Source: CBFHOS01 sp965657645
GTDB lineage: Bacteria; Pseudomonadota; Alphaproteobacteria; Puniceispirillales; Puniceispirillaceae
Length of the DNA: 6,403 nucleotides
Assembly (NCBI GenBank): GCA_965657645.1
Contig: CBFHOS010000055.1
Coordinates: 1 to 6,403, forward strand
Direction: 5' to 3'
Shown here: positions 1 to 5,380 of the stretch, piece by piece
Position numbering within the stretch: position 1 is the stretch's first letter
How the letters are laid out: each line of letters starts with the position of its first letter
Made by a program: the position numbers and the translations under genes
Notes under the pieces: model-generated
What the model was told of the DNA's origin: nothing
Database searches by the model: none
What the model saw: only the letters and a program-made list of their open reading frames with translations

Positions 1-808
1 GTGTCGCAGTCACAACGAACGGCGTGTCACAACGAGCAAGCGACTCAAGCGCTGCCACATCACCATCATAGCCACCGACCACAACTTGATCGGACAGACC
101 GGCCGCTTCTACTGCCTTGGCCGCTCCCATCGCGATGCCGTCAGCCTGACCGAAGATCATCTTGATATCAGGGTTGGCTTGAAGCATGTTCTGACCAATC
201 GAGAAACCTTCATCCGGTGACCACATCTGCGTCCATTGCTGGGCGACCAGTTGTACGCCAGGGTTTTCGTCGATGGCCATCTTGCAGCCTTCAAATCTCT
301 GGACTTCAGGGGTCGTGCCCTTCTGGCCGTGGATTATGACCATTTTGCCTTTTCCACCCGCACGCTCAATGATCGACGAGCAGACCTCGTAAGAGGACAT
401 TACGTTCTCACCATAGATCACGGTATCACCAGGCTCACCATCGGGTTCACGGTCAACGTTGATGACGGGAATGCCTTCTGCACGTGCAAGACGCGTTGGG
501 ACAGTGGCTGCTGCTGCACCTGCCGGGATGTAGATAAAGGCATCTATGCCCTGGGTCAGAAGGTCCTGAACCTGGCTAACCTGGGTCGCTGTATCGCCCT
601 TGGCGTCCACGGTGATCACTTCGATGCCAAGAGAAGCAGCGTAATTTTCAACACCCAGTTTGATCTGGTTAAAAAAGTCAGCTTGTAAGTTAGGCACGGC
701 CAAACCGATCCTTTCGATTCCGATCCCGGGCTGTTGTGCAGATGCCGTTGCAGGCAAAATACCGGCAAGTGCGGTTACGGCCACCAAGGCCTTAAGTGTT
801 TTCTTCAT
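1..808 (-). CDS. Periplasmic sugar-binding protein of a ribose-type ABC importer (3' end off window)
   Basis: This gene encodes the substrate-capturing lipid-free periplasmic protein of an ABC sugar importer, of the RbsB-like Peripla_BP_4 group. It reads leftward and is open to the window edge, giving 269 codons; the family is usually about 310-340 residues, so the C-terminus is missing. The start ATG at 808-806 is supported by a strong GGAGGAG ribosome site (822-816) seven bases upstream. Residues 1-24 form a Sec signal peptide: a KK n-region, an Ala/Leu/Val core and an ASA cleavage site before QQ. The mature part opens with the family-typical strand IGLAVPNLQADFFNQIKLG (residues 34-52). It continues with a DAKGDTATQVSQVQDLL segment from residue 68, the IPVINVDRE ligand-hinge motif (D119, R120) and a late VVGGYDGDVAALE motif. 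It lies behind the permease gene in the same direction. The family is certain; the ligand is not read from sequence, and a pentose such as apiose is inferred from the catabolic genes. Confidence 0.93.
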   Translation of the reverse strand, partial: MKKTLKALVAVTALAGILPATASAQQPGIGIERIGLAVPNLQADFFNQIKLGVENYAASLGIEVITVDAKGDTATQVSQVQDLLTQGIDAFIYIPAGAAAATVPTRLARAEGIPVINVDREPDGEPGDTVIYGENVMSSYEVCSSIIERAGGKGKMVIIHGQKGTTPEVQRFEGCKMAIDENPGVQLVAQQWTQMWSPDEGFSIGQNMLQANPDIKMIFGQADGIAMGAAKAVEAAGLSDQVVVGGYDGDVAALESLARCDTPFVVTAT

Positions 809-836
809 TTGTATTCTCCTCCGTTATTTAATTTTG

Positions 837-850
837 CCCGCTCATGCGGG
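837..850 (-). other. Intercistronic hairpin between permease and binding-protein genes
   Basis: CCCGC (837-841) and GCGGG (846-850) are perfect complements around a four-base loop. In the leftward mRNA the stem lies 28 bases before the binding-protein start and just upstream of its ribosome site. It is followed by CAAAATTAAAT rather than a U-run, so it does not look like an intrinsic terminator. Stems of this kind between importer genes often act as mRNA-decay barriers that raise binding-protein output over permease output; that role is inferred here. The stem has only 5 bp, so chance is possible. Confidence 0.4.
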
Positions 851-915
851 ACTTTGGAAACCCTAGCTTCGCTCGAACCTTGGGTCAGGACAGCTGCGAG
901 TGCCGCTGCCAAAAT

Positions 916-1896
916 CTATACCTTGCGCTGTTTGAAGGTCTCAGCCGCGACAGCCATTACAATCACCAATCCAATGATAACGGCCTGCAGGAACGGCGAT
1001 ACGCTCAACAAGTTCAGTCCGTTGCGCAACACACCGATGATCAGCACACCGATAATTGTGCCGCCGATCCCACCGGTACCGCCCGACAGGCTGGTGCCAC
1101 CTATAACAACTGCCGCGATAGCGTCGAGCTCGTAGGCGATTCCGATCGTTGGCTGGACCGCATCTAGGCGGGCAGCCAACAGAACGCCGGCAAGACCAGA
1201 CAACGCGGCACAGGCTGTGTAAACGAGAACGGTTACCCGTTTGACGTTGATGCCGGCAAGACGCGCCACTTCGGGGTTGCCACCCACCGCATATAATGCC
1301 CGGCCTCCCTCTCTATAGCGCTGAAACAGCAGCGCAACAGCAAACACCACAAACATAATAGCGACGGTCATCGTTAAGACGCCGCCAAACCGGATGATGG
1401 CCCCCATGTTGAACCAAGCAGGGAAACCAATGATCTGGGAACCGTTCGTGATCATGCTTGCCAACCCACGCGCAATCGACATCATGGCTAGCGTCGCGAT
1501 AAATGGCGGCACCTTGAATTCAGTTATTAACAAACCCGATATCAGGCCCGCTAATGCCGCAGCGGCTATCGCACTAGGCACCGCCATTCCCATCGACAAC
1601 CCTACTTCAACGTTCAAGAAGCCTAAAACCATCATTGCCAGCGCCAGCACTGATCCCACCGACAGATCAATTCCACCAAGAAGGATCACGAAGGTCATTC
1701 CTACGGCGATGATCCCGATAACCGTGACCTGATCCAAAATGTTTAGGAAATTGCGCACTGAAAAGAATGAGTCGGTTGCAACAGTCAGAAATGCACAAAG
1801 AAGTAACAAACCAATCAGTGGCCCAGTCGCACCACCGAGAGAAAAAAACTCTCTAAGTTTGCGCCCGCCATGTGAGTTGGCACGTGATCCAATCAT
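916..1896 (-). CDS. RbsC-like ABC sugar importer permease
   Basis: This is the inner-membrane permease of a ribose/xylose-type ABC importer (BPD_transp_2 family), 326 residues, the usual full length. The ATG at 1896-1894 has a GAGGAG ribosome site (1908-1903) six bases upstream. A basic cytoplasmic N-terminus (residues 1-15) precedes the first membrane segment at about residues 23-41. The family signature GGIDLSVGS is at residues 74-82. Further on are the conserved TLAMMSIARGLASMITNG stretch, the cytoplasmic coupling region ALYAVGGNPEVARLAGINVKR that should contact the ATPase, the glycine-rich VIGGTSLSGGTGGIGGT loop and a final hydrophobic helix ending in a basic tail. It is the first gene of the leftward unit, with the binding protein downstream. 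Such permeases usually work as homodimers, so one permease gene is enough. No ATPase is present in the window. The permease call is very secure; the transported sugar is inferred only from context. Confidence 0.96.
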   Translation of the reverse strand: MIGSRANSHGGRKLREFFSLGGATGPLIGLLLLCAFLTVATDSFFSVRNFLNILDQVTVIGIIAVGMTFVILLGGIDLSVGSVLALAMMVLGFLNVEVGLSMGMAVPSAIAAAALAGLISGLLITEFKVPPFIATLAMMSIARGLASMITNGSQIIGFPAWFNMGAIIRFGGVLTMTVAIMFVVFAVALLFQRYREGGRALYAVGGNPEVARLAGINVKRVTVLVYTACAALSGLAGVLLAARLDAVQPTIGIAYELDAIAAVVIGGTSLSGGTGGIGGTIIGVLIIGVLRNGLNLLSVSPFLQAVIIGLVIVMAVAAETFKQRKV

Positions 1897-1909
1897 TTGC
1901 TTCTCCTCA

Positions 1910-1925
1910 TCGAATAATTATTCGA
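1910..1925. promoter_or_regulatory. 16-bp perfect palindrome in the permease leader (candidate operator)
   Basis: TCGAATAATTATTCGA is a perfect palindrome that ends one base before the permease ribosome site (1903-1908). If the leftward promoter at 1939-1967 is used, it falls inside the transcribed leader at roughly +7 to +22. It could therefore be a protein-binding operator or an AU-rich RNA stem beside the ribosome site. Its core GAATA-NN-TATTC recurs at 5344-5355 just before the regulator gene, which favours a protein-binding site. Function is inferred. Confidence 0.55.
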
Positions 1926-1938
1926 ATGTGATATAAAA

Positions 1939-1967
1939 TCCTTAACTTAGAAAATTGGCCATGTCAA
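1939..1967 (-). promoter_or_regulatory. Candidate leftward promoter for the ABC importer genes
   Basis: On the minus strand a consensus TTGACA (forward positions 1967-1962) is followed after 17 bases by TAAGGA (1944-1939). The -35 box is perfect but the -10 box is poor, with only the first two bases matching TATAAT. A weak -10 would fit a promoter that needs an activator or a relaxed alphaproteobacterial promoter. Transcription would begin near 1932, giving a leader of about 36 bases that carries the 1910-1925 palindrome. A second AT-rich candidate -10, TATATC, lies nearer the gene but lacks a matching -35. Confidence 0.4.
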
Positions 1968-1969
1968 CA

Positions 1970-1988
1970 GATCAAAATAATTGATCAA
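1970..1988. promoter_or_regulatory. GATCAA-N5-TTGATC inverted repeat (candidate operator)
   Basis: GATCAA (1970-1975) and TTGATC (1981-1986) are perfect complements separated by AATAA; the right arm also forms the 8-bp palindrome TTGATCAA (1981-1988). The repeat begins two bases upstream of the leftward TTGACA box, centred near -46 of the proposed leftward start. That is a position where a regulator could touch RNA polymerase. It is separate from the 2028-2060 repeat but shares the TTGA/TCAA arm ends. AT-rich composition makes short repeats likely by chance, so support is moderate. Confidence 0.4.
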
Positions 1989-2007
1989 ATATTGGCGAAA
2001 AGCTAAA

Positions 2008-2016
2008 TGATATAAT
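2008..2016 (+). promoter_or_regulatory. Candidate extended -10 promoter (upstream, rightward)
   Basis: TGATATAAT is a textbook extended -10 element: TG, one base, then a perfect TATAAT (2011-2016). No good -35 sits at the usual distance; AATATT is 17 bases upstream. Extended -10 promoters can work without one. Transcription would start near 2023, so the 2028-2060 inverted repeat would lie immediately downstream and a repressor there would block it. The alternative is that this is simply AT-rich intergenic sequence. Confidence 0.35.
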
Positions 2017-2027
2017 AGTAAAACACA

Positions 2028-2060
2028 AAATACATATTGACGGAATATCAATGTGTATGT
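2028..2060. promoter_or_regulatory. Long imperfect inverted repeat over the rightward promoter (candidate SorC-type operator)
   Basis: The left arm AAATACATATTGA (2028-2040) matches the reverse complement of the right arm TCAATGTGTATGT (2048-2060) at 11 of 13 positions. The spacer is the 7 bases CGGAATA. The inner core is ATTGA-N7-TCAAT. The repeat covers the -35 box and most of the spacer of the promoter at 2037-2065, where a bound repressor would exclude RNA polymerase. From memory, Bacillus subtilis DeoR, a SorC-family regulator, binds a similar ATTGA...TCAAT palindrome. The SorC-type regulator at 5381-6358 is therefore the obvious candidate binder. This is the best-supported regulatory site in the window. 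Confidence 0.6.
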
Positions 2061-2065
2061 TTAAT
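2037..2065 (+). promoter_or_regulatory. Candidate main rightward promoter for the catabolic genes
   Basis: TTGACG (2037-2042), five of six matches to the -35 consensus, is followed after exactly 17 bases by TTTAAT (2060-2065), five of six to the -10 consensus. Transcription would start near 2072, leaving a leader of about 26 bases before the ATG at 2098. The overlap with the 2028-2060 inverted repeat suggests repression. This promoter also argues against the TTG codon at 2065 as the transketolase start, because that codon would lie upstream of the transcript. Confidence 0.5.
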
Positions 2066-2097
2066 TGATACGGTATTTTTATGCAACAGGCGCAATA

Positions 2098-2919
2098 ATG
2101 ATCACAGAAAAGCTATACAAACTGGCAAACAAGATCCGACAACGCGACCTTCAGGCTGTATTTGAAGCAGGTGCGGGGCACATTGGTGGCGAAATGTCAG
2201 TAACCGACATCTTGACGGCACTCTACTTCAAAATCATGCATGTCGATCCCGACAACCCAAACGCGCCACAGCGCGACCGACTTATTCTCAGCAAAGGGCA
2301 CACAGCCCTCGCTCTGTACATCGTGCTGGCCGAAAAGGGTTTCCTTCCGGCTGAGGAGATTTCGACCTTTTTGCAGCACCGGTCGCGCCTTAACGGGCAC
2401 CCCAATCGGGTAAAGGTGCCGGGAGTCGAAACCAATACAGGCCCTCTTGGACATGGTCTTCCAATAGGTGTGGGCATGGCAAAGGCTGCCCAACTCAATG
2501 GTGAAAACTGGCGCACTTTCGTGATTACCGGAGACGGTGAAATGCAAGAGGGATCCAACTGGGAAGCCATCATGGCCGCTGCGCATTTCAAACTGGACAA
2601 CCTGACCTTAATTATCGACCATAACCGATTGCAACAAGGCGCGCGGTTGGCCGAAACCAACAACCTAGCCCCGCTAGCCCCCAAGCTGGAAGCCTTTGGC
2701 TGGGCCGTAGAAGAGATCAACGGTCATGACATGGATCAAATCTGCGCGGCGCTATCGCCTGAAACCATTACTCTCAGAAAGCCAAAATGCATTGTGGCCC
2801 ATACCAATAAGGGGCAGGGAATTTCATTCATGTCTGACAATGTCGCATGGCACCACAAGGTACCCAACGAAGAGCAGTACAAGCAGGCCATGAAAGAGCT
2901 TCAAGGAGTGACAGTATGA
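2098..2919 (+). CDS. Split transketolase, N-terminal (thiamine-diphosphate-binding) subunit
   Basis: This is the N-terminal half of a two-subunit transketolase, 273 residues, a normal size for the separate PP domain. It should bind the diphosphate of thiamine diphosphate through Mg2+ and transfer a two-carbon ketol unit together with the next gene's product in the cytoplasm. Visible motifs are AGHIGGEMS (residues 26-34), LSKGHTALALY (64-74), GPLGHGLPIGVGMA (115-128), and the cofactor motif GDGEMQEG from residue 145 running to IIDHNRLQ near residue 172, with D146 and N176 the likely metal ligands. I chose the ATG at 2098: AGG at 2088-2090 is a modest ribosome site, while a longer reading from TTG at 2065 adds 11 atypical residues and starts inside the promoter. 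The downstream gene overlaps by 4 bp (ATGA). It may be the A subunit of apulose-4-phosphate transketolase (AptA type), but an ordinary split transketolase cannot be excluded. Confidence 0.94.
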   Translation: MITEKLYKLANKIRQRDLQAVFEAGAGHIGGEMSVTDILTALYFKIMHVDPDNPNAPQRDRLILSKGHTALALYIVLAEKGFLPAEEISTFLQHRSRLNGHPNRVKVPGVETNTGPLGHGLPIGVGMAKAAQLNGENWRTFVITGDGEMQEGSNWEAIMAAAHFKLDNLTLIIDHNRLQQGARLAETNNLAPLAPKLEAFGWAVEEINGHDMDQICAALSPETITLRKPKCIVAHTNKGQGISFMSDNVAWHHKVPNEEQYKQAMKELQGVTV

Positions 2920-3875
2920 GCAATCCATTCGATGGCGCGCAACTGCACGATTGTCGGGATGCCTTTACCTCCGTTTTGGAGGAGCTTGCCACTGAAAACA
3001 ACGACATTGTCGCCGTGTGCAACGACTCAGTCGGCTCGTCCAAGCTGGCGAGTTTCCGTGACAAGTTCTCCGACCGTCTGATCAATGTCGGCATTGCAGA
3101 ACAGAACATGGTTGGCGTTGGGGCTGGCCTTGCCAATGGTGGGAAGATTCCGTTTGTATGCGCCGCTTCACCATTCCTGACTGGCCGAGCGCTAGAACAA
3201 ATCAAGGCCGACGTCGCTTATTCAGAGACCAATGTGAAACTTGTGGGCATCTCATCCGGCCTAGCCTATGGGGAACTTGGGCCAACCCATCACTCGATTG
3301 AGGATTTCGCCTGGATACGCGCCTTACCGAATGTTCCTGTTGTGGCCCCTGCCGACCGAGTTGAGACGGCAGCGGCCATCAGATGGGCAACCGAATATCA
3401 AGGCGGCTGCTTTCTTCGTCTCAGCCGAGTTGGCGTTCCCGATGTGCTACCCGAGAATCATGTTTTCGAACTGGGCAAGGCCGATCTATTGCGCGCGGGC
3501 GATGACCTGACCATTATCGCAAATGGGGTCCTAACCCACCGGGCGCTGATCGCTGCGGAATTGCTGAGCAATAGCGGCATCTTGGCCCGTGTCCTAAACA
3601 TGGCCAGCGTGCGTCCAATCGATGAAGCGGCTGTTATCAGCGCTGCTGAGGAGACAGGCGCGATCCTGACATGTGAGGAGCACACCACCTTTGGCGGCCT
3701 TGGTAGCGCAGTGGCCGAGGTGGTCGTCGACAAGGCACCCGTGCCGATGACGCGACTCGGAGTTCCCGGGATATTTGCCCACACGGCATCAGCCACCGCT
3801 CTGCTGGATGATTTTGGGATGTCTCCCGAAGCAATCGCTGACAGCGCGTGCGCCTTGCTGAAGCGAAAGGGATGA
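2916..3875 (+). CDS. Split transketolase, C-terminal subunit
   Basis: This is the second half of the transketolase, 319 residues, carrying the pyrimidine-binding and C-terminal domains. The start at 2916 overlaps the previous stop in an ATGA arrangement and has an AAGGAG ribosome site (2903-2908) seven bases upstream. An in-frame upstream extension to 2847 would lie inside the N-subunit gene and lacks family character. The catalytic glutamate is E62 in NVGIAEQNMVGVGAGLA, the residue that activates the thiamine ring. Other landmarks are PFVCAASPF near 79-87, GELGPTHHSIED (119-130), NVPVVAPAD, and near the end EEHTTFGGLGSAVAE. Sequence and length agree with separate C-terminal transketolase subunits, which resemble the matching part of DXP synthase. 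Tight coupling implies equimolar synthesis with the N subunit. It may be the B subunit of apulose-4-phosphate transketolase (AptB type); this rests on the neighbouring kinase and importer, not on a diagnostic residue. Confidence 0.94.
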   Translation: MSNPFDGAQLHDCRDAFTSVLEELATENNDIVAVCNDSVGSSKLASFRDKFSDRLINVGIAEQNMVGVGAGLANGGKIPFVCAASPFLTGRALEQIKADVAYSETNVKLVGISSGLAYGELGPTHHSIEDFAWIRALPNVPVVAPADRVETAAAIRWATEYQGGCFLRLSRVGVPDVLPENHVFELGKADLLRAGDDLTIIANGVLTHRALIAAELLSNSGILARVLNMASVRPIDEAAVISAAEETGAILTCEEHTTFGGLGSAVAEVVVDKAPVPMTRLGVPGIFAHTASATALLDDFGMSPEAIADSACALLKRKG

Positions 3876-3878
3876 CAC

Positions 3879-5345
3879 ATGGCGCAGCGGGCCATTCTTG
3901 CGATTGACGAAGGTACGACGAACGTAAAGACCATTCTTGTATCGCGAGATGGTGAGATCATCGCCAGCGGTTCCGCACCCGTGCCTATCGAGCATCCGCA
4001 GTCAGGCTGGGTCCAGCAGGATGCCAACAAGATCTGGGAGGCGACACAACAGGCCATAGTGACCTGTCTGGCCGATGCTCCCAACATTGAGATTGTCGCG
4101 GTTGGCATCTCAAACCAACGCGAGACGATCTTGATTTGGGACCGCCAGACCGGCGCGCCCTTGGGGCCGGCTATCACATGGCAATGCCGCCGAACAGCTG
4201 ACGCCTGCAACGCCCTGAAAGATGCCGGTCACGAGCCTCTGGTCATTGCGCGAACCGGCCTGCCGCTTGACCCTCTTTTTCCACCGACCAAGGCCGCTTG
4301 GCTACTTGAGCACCATGGCACCAACGCATCAGACATCTGCATCGGGACGGTTGACAGCTGGCTCATTTGGAAACTCTCGGGCGGGCAAGTCCATGCCACT
4401 GATCGCTCGAACGCAGCCCGCACACAGCTTTTCAATCTTGCTGAAGGGCGTTGGGACGAGAGTCTTTGCAAGATTTTTGGCATTGACACCTCGATGTTAC
4501 CCGAAGTGCATGACAGCGCGCACATATTCGCGACCACGAAAAACGTGGATGCGCTAAATGACGGCGTTCCAATTGCCTCAGCGATTGGCGATTCCCATGC
4601 CGCTTTGTTTGGGCATGGGGCGTTCAACCCCGGTGACAGCAAGATCACTTTCGGCACCGGGTCATCGGTCATGACGACGATCCCAGAGTTCATCGCGCCG
4701 CCCCCAGGCATCACCACAACAATCGCTTGGTCCATCGACGGCAAATCCACCTACGCCTTTGAGGGCAACATCCTTGTCAGCGCCTCCATCTTGCCCTGGA
4801 CCGCGACAATTCTGGGCCTGTCCAGTGTGCAAGACCTGCTGGACCTCGCGCAGACCGTTGACGACACAAATGGGGTCACCTTGGTTCCCGCTCATGTCGG
4901 CCTCGGATCGCCGCATTGGAATGCAGAGGCCCGTGGGATGATTTCTGGCCTTTCCTTTGCTTCTGGCCCGGCTCATATCGCCCGCGCCGCGGCGGAAAGC
5001 ATCGCCCTGCAGGTCCACGATGTCGTTGGGGTCATGGTAGCCGCCTCCATCGGTATAAAGCGGCTTTTCGTGGATGGAGGCCCCAGTCAGAATCCCTTCT
5101 TAATGCAGCTGGTTGCCGACTATCTCGACAATAGCATCACTCCCTGCCGAAACGCTGAAGTGTCCGCTCTAGGTGCGGCTCATCTTGCCGGATTGGCCAC
5201 CGGATTTTGGCAGAAAATTGACGACGTTGGCCGCTTGACACAACACGGCCTCGCAATTTCCCCAAATGTTGCTGCAGATTTCAGAAAAGATCACCTGGAA
5301 ATCTGGAAAAAGGCCGTTGCTCAAACGCTCTCATCAATGTACTGA
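3879..5345 (+). CDS. FGGY-family carbohydrate kinase, GlpK-like (candidate apulose/ketose kinase)
   Basis: This is a 488-residue ATP-dependent sugar or polyol kinase of the FGGY family, full length. The ATG is three bases after the previous stop, with an AAAGGGA ribosome site (3866-3872). The N-terminal phosphate loop DEGTTNVK is at residues 10-17. SNQRET (78-83), TWQCRRT (100-106) and GTVDSWLIWKLSGG (156-169) closely follow glycerol kinase. D238 in GDSHAALFG is the expected catalytic base. ATP-site motifs are TFGTGSS (257-263) and VDGGPSQNPFLMQ (398-410), with SALGAAHLAGLATGFW near the C-terminus. Two glycerol-contacting residues of E. coli GlpK differ: the tyrosine of its DPYF motif is leucine (L133 in DPLF), and the glutamine after the catalytic Asp is serine (S239). 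The Arg-Glu pair (R81, E82) is kept. A non-glycerol substrate is therefore likely. Coupling to a transketolase suggests a ketose such as apulose (AplK type). Automated annotation might call it glycerol kinase. Confidence 0.92.
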   Translation: MAQRAILAIDEGTTNVKTILVSRDGEIIASGSAPVPIEHPQSGWVQQDANKIWEATQQAIVTCLADAPNIEIVAVGISNQRETILIWDRQTGAPLGPAITWQCRRTADACNALKDAGHEPLVIARTGLPLDPLFPPTKAAWLLEHHGTNASDICIGTVDSWLIWKLSGGQVHATDRSNAARTQLFNLAEGRWDESLCKIFGIDTSMLPEVHDSAHIFATTKNVDALNDGVPIASAIGDSHAALFGHGAFNPGDSKITFGTGSSVMTTIPEFIAPPPGITTTIAWSIDGKSTYAFEGNILVSASILPWTATILGLSSVQDLLDLAQTVDDTNGVTLVPAHVGLGSPHWNAEARGMISGLSFASGPAHIARAAAESIALQVHDVVGVMVAASIGIKRLFVDGGPSQNPFLMQLVADYLDNSITPCRNAEVSALGAAHLAGLATGFWQKIDDVGRLTQHGLAISPNVAADFRKDHLEIWKKAVAQTLSSMY

Positions 5346-5356
5346 ATACATATTCA
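5343..5356. promoter_or_regulatory. Palindrome at the kinase stop, upstream of the regulator gene (candidate autoregulatory operator)
   Basis: TGAATACATATTCA has perfect 6-base arms around CA, and its first three bases are the kinase stop codon. Its core GAATA-NN-TATTC is shared with the palindrome at 1912-1923 before the permease. Its right part TACATATTCA matches TACATATTGA (2031-2040) in the main inverted repeat at nine of ten positions. It lies 24 bases upstream of the regulator start, where an operator for autoregulation could sit. An overlapping ATGTA-N5-TACAT repeat (5337-5351) adds further symmetry. No convincing promoter boxes were seen here. Confidence 0.45.
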
Positions 5357-5380
5357 ACCACCAGTAATCTAGGAAAGCCA

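Noticed and set aside
236..688. Plus-strand open frame of 150 codons
   Set aside because: It is the antisense of the binding-protein gene, has no family features and no ribosome site, and the minus-strand frame there encodes a clear signal peptide and sugar-binding motifs.
857..895. Nested ACCC/GGGT and TTCG/CGAA complements between permease and binding-protein genes
   Set aside because: The stems are only four bases each with mismatched internal loops, too weak to call a structure.
2065..2097. TTG start extending the transketolase N subunit by 11 residues
   Set aside because: There is no ribosome site before it, it overlaps the proposed -10 box, and the added residues do not resemble the family N-terminus.
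2847..2915. Longer start for the transketolase C subunit
   Set aside because: The extension lies wholly inside the N-subunit gene, while 2916 has an AAGGAG site at ideal spacing and the usual ATGA coupling.
3876..3878. Glycerol catabolism locus (GlpK) or formaldehyde-fixing dihydroxyacetone synthase plus dihydroxyacetone kinase
   Set aside because: The kinase lacks two glycerol-contact residues, no GlpD, GlpF or GlpR-like gene is present, and a ribose-type importer with a SorC regulator points to a sugar substrate rather than C1 or glycerol metabolism.
3458..4210. Minus-strand open frame of 250 codons across the transketolase/kinase junction
   Set aside because: It is antisense to two well-supported genes, and its Ser/Ala/Arg-rich composition is typical of a shadow frame in GC-rich DNA.
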